Below are positions 17,623-24,179 of a DNA stretch of 24,179 bases, in pieces. The position numbers and the translations under genes were made by a program. This DNA comes from DASUFI01 sp036274635 (lineage in GTDB: Bacteria; Planctomycetota; B15-G4). The notes beneath the pieces are model-generated. The model searched no databases, was not told the origin of the DNA, and worked only from the letters and a program-made list of their open reading frames with translations. The DNA lies in contig DASUFI010000025.1 of assembly GCA_036274635.1 (NCBI GenBank), forward strand, positions 1 through 24,179, read 5' to 3'. The first letter of the stretch is position 1. Each line of letters begins with the position of its first letter.

Positions 17623-18128
17623 CACGGCCCGCGGCGCCGCGGCCGGGCGCGGCGCGGTCCGACCGCTCGCCGCGCCGCCCGCTGGTTCGCGGGGTGTGCG
17701 TCGAGCGGTCCGACCGCTCGCCGCACGAGCGCCGCAGCGCGGCGATTCATCGCCTGCCGGCGCGCCGGCGTCGCGTCGCTCCAGCCCAGCAGGTGCAGCG
17801 TGCCGTGCGCCACGTAGAGCAGCAGCTCGCCGCGCGGGTCGGCGCGGCGCGCGCGTGCCTCGCGCACGGCGGTCTCGGCCGAGACGCACACCTCGCCGCG
17901 CGGTCCGCGCGGGTCCGGGTCCTCGGCATAGTCGAAGGCAATGGCGTCCGTGGCCCAGTCGTGCCCCAGCCAGCGCGCGTTGAGCGCGCGGATGGCGGCG
18001 TCGTCCAGCACGCGCACGGCCAGGCGCGGGGCTCCGGCGCCCTCGGCGGCGAAGGCGGCGCGCACGACGGCGCGCACGTCGGCGGCGCGCACGGGCAGCA
18101 GGCGCTGCCGGCTGGTCACCTCGATCAC
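17622..18128 (-). CDS. ybeY: Endoribonuclease YbeY (rRNA maturation)
   Basis: YbeY is a metal-dependent RNase needed for 16S rRNA 3'-end maturation and ribosome quality control. The 168-residue product shows NARWLGHDWATDAIAFDY (50-67), GEVCVSAETAV (79-89) and the metal site HGTLHLLGWSD (108-118). The usual motif is HGxLHLxGYDH with three His ligands. Here His108 and His112 are kept, but the third His is Asp118 and the preceding Asp is Ser. Asp can bind metal, so activity may persist. The GTG at 18128 overlaps the phoH stop by four bases (GTGA). The last 30 residues are an Arg/Ala/Pro-rich tail with a repeated RRAVGP, coded by a duplicated DNA segment. The phoH-ybeY order is common in bacteria. 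Confidence 0.9.
   Translation of the reverse strand: MIEVTSRQRLLPVRAADVRAVVRAAFAAEGAGAPRLAVRVLDDAAIRALNARWLGHDWATDAIAFDYAEDPDPRGPRGEVCVSAETAVREARARRADPRGELLLYVAHGTLHLLGWSDATPARRQAMNRRAAALVRRAVGPLDAHPANQRAARRAVGPRRARPRRRGP
17654..17724. repeat. Two 20-bp direct repeats containing a palindrome
   Basis: The same 20 bases occur at 17654-17673 and 17705-17724, 51 bases (17 codons) apart and in the same frame of ybeY. Each contains the palindrome GCGGTC-C-GACCGC. In the second copy the arms extend to 8 bp (GAGCGGTC-C-GACCGCTC, 17703-17719). Confidence 0.8.
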
Positions 18129-19084
18129 CGCCGCGGGCCTTCGCCGCTGCGGTCCCGCTGCTCGTAGGCGCTCACGATCTTCTGCACCAGCGGGTGGCGC
18201 ACGATGTCCTTGCGGTCGAGGCGCACGAAGCCGATGTCCGGCACGTTGCGCAGCAGGTCCTCGGCGTCGATCAGGCCGCTGCGCTGGTGCGGCGGCAGGT
18301 CGATCTGGCTGTCGTCGCCCGTGACCACCACGCGGCTGCGCTGGCCCATGCGCGTGAGGAACATCTTCATCTGGCCGGGCGTGGTGTTCTGCGCCTCGTC
18401 CAGGATGATGAAGGACTCGTCCAGCGTGCGGCCGCGCATGTAGGCCAGCGGCGCGATCTCGATCACGTCCGTCTCGAGGAAGAACTTCAGCTTGCCGGGC
18501 TCGAGGTGGGCCGAGAGGGCGTCGTAGAGGGGGCGCAGGTAGGGGTTGATCTTGGCCACGAAGTCGCCGGGCAGGAAGCCCAGGTGCTCGCCGGCCTCGA
18601 CCGCCGGGCGCACCAGGATGAGCTTGCGGTACGTGCCGCGCCGCAGGGCCGTGACGGCCACGGCCGCGGCCAGCCAGGTCTTGCCCGTGCCCGCGGGCCC
18701 GATCGCGAAGGTGATGGGGCAGCGCTCCATGGTGCGCACGTAGCGCTCCTGGCCCGGCGAGCGCCACTCCACGCCGGCCGGCAGCGGGCCGCCGCGCCGC
18801 GCCGCGGGCTCCTCCTCGGCGCCGATGCGGTCGTCGGCCTCCATGAGGCGCTGGAAGGCCTCGTCGTCCAGCTTGCCCTCGGAGCGCAGGTGGTGCAGCA
18901 GCGCGCGCACGAGGCGCACGGCGTCGGAGACGTCCTCCTCCACCTCGCCCTCGACGTGCACGCGGCCGCGCCGCACGGCCAGCGCCACGCCGAAGCGGTT
19001 GCGGATGGCCCGCGCGCGCGCCTCGTGGGTCCCGAGCAGCGTGCGCTCCTCCTCGGCGGAGTGCAGCGGCACGGTCACGTCCAT
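18125..19084 (-). CDS. phoH: PhoH-family ATPase (YbeZ-like)
   Basis: The 319 residues have an N-terminal region (about 1-75) resembling a KH-like RNA-binding part (NRFGVALAVRRGRVHVEGE), then a P-loop ATPase with Walker A GPAGTGKT (129-136), Walker B FIILDEAQNTT (225-235, D229/E230) and the family motifs GFLPGDFVAKINPYLRP and GDDSQIDLP. PhoH/YbeZ proteins are NTPases linked to RNA metabolism and usually lie next to ybeY, as here. The ATG at 19084 is the best start; the Shine-Dalgarno is weak. The stop overlaps the ybeY GTG by four bases. A 79-base gap and a hairpin separate it from cdsA, so the operon may begin here or be reached by read-through. Confidence 0.95.
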   Translation of the reverse strand: MDVTVPLHSAEEERTLLGTHEARARAIRNRFGVALAVRRGRVHVEGEVEEDVSDAVRLVRALLHHLRSEGKLDDEAFQRLMEADDRIGAEEEPAARRGGPLPAGVEWRSPGQERYVRTMERCPITFAIGPAGTGKTWLAAAVAVTALRRGTYRKLILVRPAVEAGEHLGFLPGDFVAKINPYLRPLYDALSAHLEPGKLKFFLETDVIEIAPLAYMRGRTLDESFIILDEAQNTTPGQMKMFLTRMGQRSRVVVTGDDSQIDLPPHQRSGLIDAEDLLRNVPDIGFVRLDRKDIVRHPLVQKIVSAYEQRDRSGEGPRR

Positions 19085-19127
19085 GCGCGGCGGGCCATCA
19101 TGAGGCGGAGGCAGGCGCTCCCGGCGG

Positions 19128-19147
19128 GCGCGACGCGCCGGTCGCGC
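19128..19147 (-). terminator. Hairpin between cdsA and phoH
   Basis: GCGCGAC (19128-19134) and GTCGCGC (19141-19147) pair perfectly around a 6-base loop, 16 bases after the cdsA stop. There is no U-tract. It may partly separate the uppS-cdsA and phoH-ybeY-lpt units. Confidence 0.35.
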
Positions 19148-19163
19148 GCGTCGATCGCGGTGA

Positions 19164-20033
19164 TCAGGCGATCACGGCAGTATAGGCCACCGCGATGGGC
19201 CCCACCACCAGCAGCGTGTCCGCCAGGTCCAGCAGGCCGCCCGCCGGCCCCAGCAGGGTGGACGAGTCCTTCACGCCGCGGCTGCGCTTGAGCAGCGACT
19301 CGATCAGGTCCGCGCCGATGGCCAGCGTGCCCAGCGTGAGGCCCATGCACGCGCCGAGCAGCGCGTCCCGCGGCACCGCCAGCGCCTCGACCCCCGACGA
19401 GCCCACCGGCGCGGCGCGCACCACCAGTCCCGGCAGCAGCCAGGCCCCCATCAGCGCCGGCAGCAGCAGCCCGCCCGCCGCGCCCTCCCAGGTCTTGTTG
19501 GGGCTGATGTCCGGCGCCAGCTTGTGCCGCCCGAGCAGCTTGCCCGCGAAGTAGGCGCCCGTGTCGGACGACTTGGCCACCAGGACGAGCGTGAAGCAGT
19601 AGTCCAGCGAGCCGCCCAGCAGCAGCCCGACGAGGCAGCCCAGCCCGCCCACGTAGGGCAGCTGGAACCACAGGCTGCCCGCCAGGCGCGCGGTGCGCGG
19701 CCCAGGGCCCCGCGCCAGCTGCGTGCCCAGCAGCAGGCAGGCCGCGAGCGACAGCAGCGCGAGGGCCTGCGACAGGTGCACCGTGAGCGGCGTGGGCAGC
19801 AGGCCTGCCAGCACGAGCACGCCCAGCCACGTCAGGCCCGAGACGCGGCCGAGCGCGCGCTGCGCCGGCGTCGCGCCGCCGAAGCGCTGCAGCTCCTCGA
19901 GCGCGCCCAGCATGACCACCGCGCCCACGAGCGCCGAGGCCCACGCCGGCCGGCCCGGATGGCCGCGATCGAAGGCCCAGGCCCCCACGATCACGGCCAG
20001 CAGGCAGAGGCCGATGGCCGTGCGCCTCAGCAC
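19164..20033 (-). CDS. cdsA: Phosphatidate cytidylyltransferase
   Basis: CdsA makes CDP-diacylglycerol from phosphatidic acid and CTP, the branch point of phospholipid synthesis, in the inner membrane. The 289-residue protein is mostly hydrophobic, with about eight membrane segments. It shows KSSDTGAYFAGKLLGRHKL (154-172), ISPNKTWEG (176-184) and ESLLKRSRGVKDSSTLLG (245-262). The family signature normally ends PGHGGxxDRxD; here it reads GPAGGLLDLADTLL, keeping both Asp (269, 272) but losing His and Arg. The start is GTG at 20033, six bases after the uppS stop, because no ATG fits. The uppS-cdsA pairing is typical and usually continues with dxr, which is absent. Confidence 0.92.
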   Translation of the reverse strand: MLRRTAIGLCLLAVIVGAWAFDRGHPGRPAWASALVGAVVMLGALEELQRFGGATPAQRALGRVSGLTWLGVLVLAGLLPTPLTVHLSQALALLSLAACLLLGTQLARGPGPRTARLAGSLWFQLPYVGGLGCLVGLLLGGSLDYCFTLVLVAKSSDTGAYFAGKLLGRHKLAPDISPNKTWEGAAGGLLLPALMGAWLLPGLVVRAAPVGSSGVEALAVPRDALLGACMGLTLGTLAIGADLIESLLKRSRGVKDSSTLLGPAGGLLDLADTLLVVGPIAVAYTAVIA

Positions 20034-20039
20034 GCGCGC

Positions 20040-20852
20040 TCAGCTCCGGCGGGCGGCGGCGGGGCGCGGCGGCGCGCGTCCCGCGCGCTGCAGCGCCTCG
20101 GGATCGAGCACGTCCACGAGGCCGCCGTACTTGCGCGTGCGCGTGGCGTAGTCGCGCAGCGCCGCGTGCAGCTCGGCCACGCCGAACTCGGGCCAGCAGG
20201 CGGGCGTGACGTGCAGCTCCGCGTAGCTGATCTGCCACAGCAGGAAGTTGCTCACGCGCATCTCGCCCGCCGTGCGCACCAGCAGGTCCGGGTCGCGGCC
20301 GGGCTGGTAGAGCCGCTGCGACAGCGCCTGCTCGTCGATGTCCTCGGGCGCCAGCCGTCCGGCCGCCACGTCGCGCGCCAGCGCGCGGCACGCGTCCACG
20401 ATCTCCGCGCGCCCGCCGTAGCTGAGCGCGAGGCACAGGTTGAGGCCGCCGTGCGCGGCCGTCAGCTCCAGCGTGCGGTCCAGCTCGCGGCGCGCCGAGG
20501 CGGGCAGGTCGTCCAGCCGCCCGATGGCCGTGAGGCGCACGTCGTTCTCCACCAGCGTGGGCCGCTCCTGCACCAGGAACTGCTTGAGCAGGCGCATGAG
20601 GAAGGCCACCTCGGGGCGCGGCCGGCGCCAGTTCTCGTGGCTGAAGGCGTACAGCGTGAGGCGCTCGAGCCCGAGGCGCGCGCACTCGGTGGTCACCGAG
20701 CGGATGCTGCGCGCGCCGGCCTCGTGGCCCGACGTGCGGATGAGCCCCTGCCGCTGCGCCCAGCGCCCGTTGCCATCCATGATGATGGCCACGTGCCGCG
20801 GCAGCTTGTCGCGCGCCACGTCCAGCTCGAGGCTGTGCTTGCGCGCCGTCAC
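20040..20852 (-). CDS. uppS: Undecaprenyl diphosphate synthase
   Basis: UppS adds isopentenyl units to farnesyl diphosphate to build the C55 lipid carrier of cell-wall and LPS sugars. The 270 residues have HVAIIMDGNGRWA (20-32, catalytic Asp26), GHEAGARSIRSV, LYAFSHENWRRP and the C-terminal DLLVRTAGEMRVSNFLLWQ and CWPEF typical of cis-prenyltransferases. It is somewhat longer than the usual 230-255 because of an Arg/Ala/Pro-rich tail. The GTG at 20852 overlaps the purA stop by four bases (GTGA), so it is coupled to purA. The RTAGEMR motif has Ala where RTGGE is usual, a mild change. The next gene, cdsA, is also a membrane-lipid gene. Confidence 0.95.
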   Translation of the reverse strand: MTARKHSLELDVARDKLPRHVAIIMDGNGRWAQRQGLIRTSGHEAGARSIRSVTTECARLGLERLTLYAFSHENWRRPRPEVAFLMRLLKQFLVQERPTLVENDVRLTAIGRLDDLPASARRELDRTLELTAAHGGLNLCLALSYGGRAEIVDACRALARDVAAGRLAPEDIDEQALSQRLYQPGRDPDLLVRTAGEMRVSNFLLWQISYAELHVTPACWPEFGVAELHAALRDYATRTRKYGGLVDVLDPEALQRAGRAPPRPAAARRS

Positions 20853-22129
20853 GCCGACTCCCGGAAGATGGTGGCCTCGCGGCTCGGCCCCACGGACAGG
20901 ATCTCCCACGGCACGCCCGTGCGCGAGCAGATTTCCTCCACGAAGGCGCGGCACGCGGGCGGCAGGTCCGCGAAGCGCCGCATGCCGGAGAGGTTCTCCT
21001 TCCAGCCCGGGCTCTCGTCGATGACGGGCTTGACGCGCTCGACCAGCGCGGTGTCGACCGGGTACTCGTCCACGCGCCGCCCGTCGATCTCGTAGGCCAC
21101 CACGAGGCCCACGTGCCGCAGGCCGGAGAGCACGTCGAGCTTTGTAATGCAGAGCCCGTCGAATCCGCACAGGGCGGCGGCGTAGCGCATGGCCGGGACG
21201 TCGAACCAGCCGCAGCGGCGCGGGCGGCCCGTGACGGCGCCGAACTCGCTGCCGCCCTCGCGCAGCCGGTCGGCCGTGGGGCCGGACAGCTCCGACGGGA
21301 AGGGTCCCTCGCCGACGCGCGTGCAGTAGGCCTTGCACACGCCCAGCTGCCGGCCGATCGCGCGCGGCGGCACGCCCGCGCCGGCCGCGATGCCGAGGCT
21401 GTCGGCGTTGCTGCTGGTCACGAACGGGTAGGTGCCGTGGTCGATGTCGAGCATCACGCCCTGCGCGCCCTCGAAGAAGACGTGCGCGCCGGCGGCCAGC
21501 CGCTCGCGCAGCAGCCGCCCCGTGTCGGTGACCAGCGGCGCCAGCCTGCTGCCCCACTCCAGCGCCTGCTCCCACACCTCCTCGAAGGCCAGCGGCTCCC
21601 CGCCCAGCGCCACGATGCGCTTGTTCTTGTCCTCCACGTTGGCCGCGATCCGCGGGCGCAGGCGCTGCTCGTCCACCAGGTCCCACATCCGCAGGCCGCT
21701 GCGCAGCGCCTTGTCCGCGTAGGCCGGCCCGATGCCGCGCCCCGTGGTGCCGATGACCACGCCCGCCTTGCGCCCCTCCTGCAGCCGGTCGATGACCTTG
21801 TGGTACGGCAGCACGACGTGCGCGCCGCCCGACACCAGCAGCCGGCCGGCGAGCTCGATGCCGTCGGCGCGGAAGGCCGCGATCTCCGTCAGCAGCTGCT
21901 CGGGGTCGACCACCACGCCGTGGCCGATGACGTTGAGCTTGCCCGGGTGCAGCACGCCGCTCGGGAGCAGCTGGAAGACGTGCTTCTTGCCCTCCACGAT
22001 GACCGTGTGCCCGGCGTTCGCGCCGCCCTGGAAGCGCACGACGACATCGGCCCGATCCGCGATCAGGTCGATGATCTTGCCCTTGCCCTCATCGCCCCAC
22101 TGGGCGCCGATCACGGACGTGGCTGGCAT
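20849..22129 (-). CDS. purA: Adenylosuccinate synthetase
   Basis: PurA joins IMP and aspartate using GTP, the first committed step to AMP. The 426-residue length is normal (about 430). The GTP site WGDEGKGK contains the catalytic base Asp13, and GANAGHT contains His41. GTTGRGIGPAYADK, FFEGAQGVMLDIDHGTYPF and the later GEGPFPSEL, TGRPRRCGWFD and TKLDVLSG are all family hallmarks. The ATG at 22129 fits the conserved N-terminus. The gene has its own promoter candidate in the 75-base gap after the sulfatase-fold gene, so it probably heads the purA-uppS-cdsA unit. Confidence 0.98.
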   Translation of the reverse strand: MPATSVIGAQWGDEGKGKIIDLIADRADVVVRFQGGANAGHTVIVEGKKHVFQLLPSGVLHPGKLNVIGHGVVVDPEQLLTEIAAFRADGIELAGRLLVSGGAHVVLPYHKVIDRLQEGRKAGVVIGTTGRGIGPAYADKALRSGLRMWDLVDEQRLRPRIAANVEDKNKRIVALGGEPLAFEEVWEQALEWGSRLAPLVTDTGRLLRERLAAGAHVFFEGAQGVMLDIDHGTYPFVTSSNADSLGIAAGAGVPPRAIGRQLGVCKAYCTRVGEGPFPSELSGPTADRLREGGSEFGAVTGRPRRCGWFDVPAMRYAAALCGFDGLCITKLDVLSGLRHVGLVVAYEIDGRRVDEYPVDTALVERVKPVIDESPGWKENLSGMRRFADLPPACRAFVEEICSRTGVPWEILSVGPSREATIFRESA

Positions 22130-22165
22130 GGCGGGGGCGAACGGCTCCGGCGACGGGGAAGGGGC

Positions 22166-22194
22166 AGCGTAGACGGGCGGCCGGGGCGCCGCAA
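22166..22194 (-). promoter_or_regulatory. Candidate purA promoter
   Basis: On the minus strand TTGCGG (22194-22189), a 17-base spacer and TACGCT (22171-22166). The -10 is identical to that of the ATP-grasp gene. The predicted start near 22159 gives a leader of about 30 bases. Confidence 0.45.
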
Positions 22195-22204
22195 GGCGGG
22201 CTCG

Positions 22205-24179
22205 TCAGTGCGGCGGCTCGCTCAGCGGCGTCGGCGGCGGCTCGCTCGGCGCGCCCTTCCCGCCCAGGTATCCCAATTGCCGCAACGCGTCGAGTTGCGC
22301 GCTGTCCAGGCCCTCGGGCGCCGCCGCCGCGCGATGCTCGTCGCACCACGTCTCGGCCTGGAGCAGCAGCCTGAAGGCGCCGTCCGCGGCGCCGTCCGCG
22401 AGCGGCGCGTGCTGCGCGGGATCCGCGCGCAGGTCGAAGGCGAGGTGCTGCGGCCCGACCGTGTCGCCCGGCACGGGCCAGCTGACGATCGCGCGCAGGC
22501 CGTCGGTGCGCATCGAGTCCAGCTTGCGGCTCAGCGGATCCGCGCCCTGCACGAGCACGACGCCCTTGCTCGTGGTGCTGTAGGCCCAGCCCGTGGGCTC
22601 GCGCAGCGGCGGCCGCACCTCGCCCGGGTCGTAGGGCACGCCCAGCCACTCGAGGATCGAAGCATGCAGCGAGGCGCTGCCCACCACCTCCTCGCGCGCC
22701 CCCACCGGCAGCGCCACGCGCCAGCCCGGCGGCGGCACCACGAGCAGCGGCACGTGCAGCGTCTCCTCGTACAGGTCGCTGCCGTGCCCGTACAGGCCGT
22801 GCTCCATGAACTCCTCGCCGTGGTCGGCGGTGATGACGATCAGCGTGCTGTCGTCCAGCTTCAGCCGCGCGAGCGCGTCGAGCAGGTGGCCCAGCTGCTC
22901 GTCCCACCACGCGATCTCGCCCAGGTAGCGGCCGCGCAGGAACTGCACGTCCGGATCGTCGGGCGCCGGCAGCGGCCCCGCGCCGCCGTAGCCGCGCTCG
23001 AGGCCCGCGAGGATGTTCGCCTCGGCGGAGGCGACGGTGCGGTCGCGCAGCGCCTCGGGCACGTAGCGGTCGCGCCAGGGCTCGGGCGCCGCGTAGGGCG
23101 AGTGCGGATCGAACTCGTGCAGGAAGAGCAGGAACTGCTGGCCCGCGTGGTCCTGCAGGAAGGCCTGCGCCAGCGTGTTCACCTGCCGCGCGTTGGCGTA
23201 GGGCACGTGCGCGAAGCTCTGGAAGCCGCGCGCGTAGCCGGCCGCCGCGGAGAGCAGGTCGCTGGCGACCACCGCACCCGTGGCCACGCCCGCCTGCTCG
23301 GCGCGCTCGGCCAGCGTGGCGACGTCGCCGGGCAGGCCGAAGCGCTGGTTGCTCGTGGCGCCGTGCGCGCAGGGCGGCAGGCCGGTGAGCAGCGAGGCCG
23401 TGCTGGGCACCGTCCACGAGCTGGGCGCCATGTTCCGCTTCCACACCACGGCGCGCGCCGCGAGCTTCGCGAGGTTGGGCGCGAGGTCCGGCGGCGCGCC
23501 GAAGTCCTGCCCGTCCACCCCCACCCACGGCGCGAGCGCGTCCGCGCGCAGCGTCTCCACCTGGATGAGCAGCACCGAGGGCCGCTCCGACGTCGCGATG
23601 CGCCGCGGCACACGGCTGGTCGTCACGAGGCGCGGGTCCGCGACGCCGACGCGCGAGACCGCCGGCTCGTACAGCGCCCCCACGTTGTGCCGCCGCGGAT
23701 AGTCGGGCTCGAGCGCCTCGACCACCTGGCCCCCCGGCACGCTGGCGTCCTCGACCCGCAGCTCGAGCCGCCGGCCCGCACCCGCGTGGCCGTCGAGCGG
23801 CACCTCGAACGCGCCCCAGGCCGTGTCCGGCACGTCCAGCTCGGTGAGCCGCTCGCCGTCGACCCGCACCGCGAACGTGACGTGGCTGTCCGCGGGCAGG
23901 CGGCTGTCCAGCGCCAGCGCGCCGCGCAGCGCCGCGCCCGGCGGGATGTCCACCACCATCTCGAGCGCCGCGAGTCCGGTGAGCGCCACGGCCTGCCTCG
24001 CGTCGTGCGCAGGACCGGTGAAAGCGCCGGTCGCCTCCCACGCCGGCAGCAGCACGTCCGTGCGCGGCGCCGCCTCCGCCGCCGCGCGCGCGCCCTGCGG
24101 GTCGAGGCCCGCGTCGATGTCCGGCGCGCAGCGCCGCGTGCCGAAGAAGACCGGCGCGCCCGGCGTGACGCGCGGCAGC
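22205..24179 (-). CDS. Sulfatase-fold (alkaline phosphatase superfamily) protein, 5' end missing
   Basis: The frame is open to the end of the window, so at least 657 C-terminal residues are seen and the start lies beyond. About 200 residues of a beta-rich N-terminal part (VTFAVRVDGERLTELDVP, RRLELRVEDAS) precede the catalytic domain. That domain starts at SVLLIQVETLRADAL (metal-binding Asp), with SSWTVPSTASLLTG, FLLFLHEFDPHSPY, ITADHGEEFMEHG and HGSDLYEETLHVPLLV. In true sulfatases the nucleophile is a formylglycine in C-x-P-S-R; here the position is Thr (TVPST; codon 23411-23413). It may instead be a phosphohydrolase or phosphotransferase, or a sulfatase homologue of unknown chemistry. An in-frame GTG at 24055 exists, but the coding upstream of it looks real. 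Confidence 0.88.
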   Translation of the reverse strand, partial: LPRVTPGAPVFFGTRRCAPDIDAGLDPQGARAAAEAAPRTDVLLPAWEATGAFTGPAHDARQAVALTGLAALEMVVDIPPGAALRGALALDSRLPADSHVTFAVRVDGERLTELDVPDTAWGAFEVPLDGHAGAGRRLELRVEDASVPGGQVVEALEPDYPRRHNVGALYEPAVSRVGVADPRLVTTSRVPRRIATSERPSVLLIQVETLRADALAPWVGVDGQDFGAPPDLAPNLAKLAARAVVWKRNMAPSSWTVPSTASLLTGLPPCAHGATSNQRFGLPGDVATLAERAEQAGVATGAVVASDLLSAAAGYARGFQSFAHVPYANARQVNTLAQAFLQDHAGQQFLLFLHEFDPHSPYAAPEPWRDRYVPEALRDRTVASAEANILAGLERGYGGAGPLPAPDDPDVQFLRGRYLGEIAWWDEQLGHLLDALARLKLDDSTLIVITADHGEEFMEHGLYGHGSDLYEETLHVPLLVVPPPGWRVALPVGAREEVVGSASLHASILEWLGVPYDPGEVRPPLREPTGWAYSTTSKGVVLVQGADPLSRKLDSMRTDGLRAIVSWPVPGDTVGPQHLAFDLRADPAQHAPLADGAADGAFRLLLQAETWCDEHRAAAAPEGLDSAQLDALRQLGYLGGKGAPSEPPPTPLSEPPH

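Noticed and set aside
22177..22192. Small 5-bp hairpin after the sulfatase-fold gene
   Set aside because: The stem is short and falls in the purA promoter spacer; not convincing as a terminator.

Overview
This 24.2 kb window is a gene-dense, very GC-rich piece of a bacterial chromosome. It carries 19 coding sequences, almost all housekeeping, and I see no insertion sequence, phage, CRISPR, tRNA or rRNA. The gene set suggests a Gram-negative-type (diderm) bacterium, most likely a high-GC member of the Planctomycetota or a neighbouring phylum. The reasons are two LptF/LptG lipopolysaccharide-export permeases, a single-pass Ser/Thr kinase of the type common in planctomycetes, a futalosine-hydrolase-like gene (futalosine route to menaquinone), a four-cysteine L28 protein and a sulfatase-fold protein without the modifiable cysteine. 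The phylum is an inference; no marker here settles it alone.

Layout. Positions 1-1024 (minus): a truncated mqnB-like gene, translationally coupled to a membrane-anchored protein of unknown function. Positions 1223-3352 (plus): fusA (EF-G), behind a structured leader. Positions 3365-6427 (minus): a transmembrane Ser/Thr kinase downstream of rho; rho has an RG-rich N-terminus and a leader full of hairpins. Positions 6678-9127 (plus): a repeat-type lipoprotein, then scoA-scoB, a two-subunit CoA-transferase. Positions 9124-9834 (minus): a YceH/DUF480 protein. Positions 10046-15040 (plus): an AI-2E-family permease fused to a cobalamin-binding-like tail, an ATP-grasp ligase of unknown substrate, and an exported Tyr/Trp/Cys-rich protein. 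Positions 15143-24179 (minus): rpmB, lptG, lptF, ybeY, phoH, cdsA, uppS, purA and a sulfatase-fold gene that runs off the end. These are listed by position; transcription runs the other way.

How the genes work together. The 15-24 kb block joins cell-envelope supply (UppS makes the lipid carrier, CdsA makes CDP-diacylglycerol, LptFG drive LPS export) with ribosome and RNA maintenance (PhoH, YbeY, L28) and purine synthesis (PurA). Many neighbours overlap by 1 or 4 bases (GTGA, ATGA, TGATG), which points to translational coupling. Several other starts have a -10-like hexamer only 6-8 bases upstream and no Shine-Dalgarno, which suggests leaderless mRNAs.

I found no clear new multi-gene system. 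The most unusual items are the five-hairpin rho leader with an Rho lacking the usual N-terminal domain, the fusA leader hairpin, the Tyr/Trp/Cys-rich exported protein, the permease fusion, and variant catalytic motifs in YbeY, CdsA and the sulfatase-fold protein.
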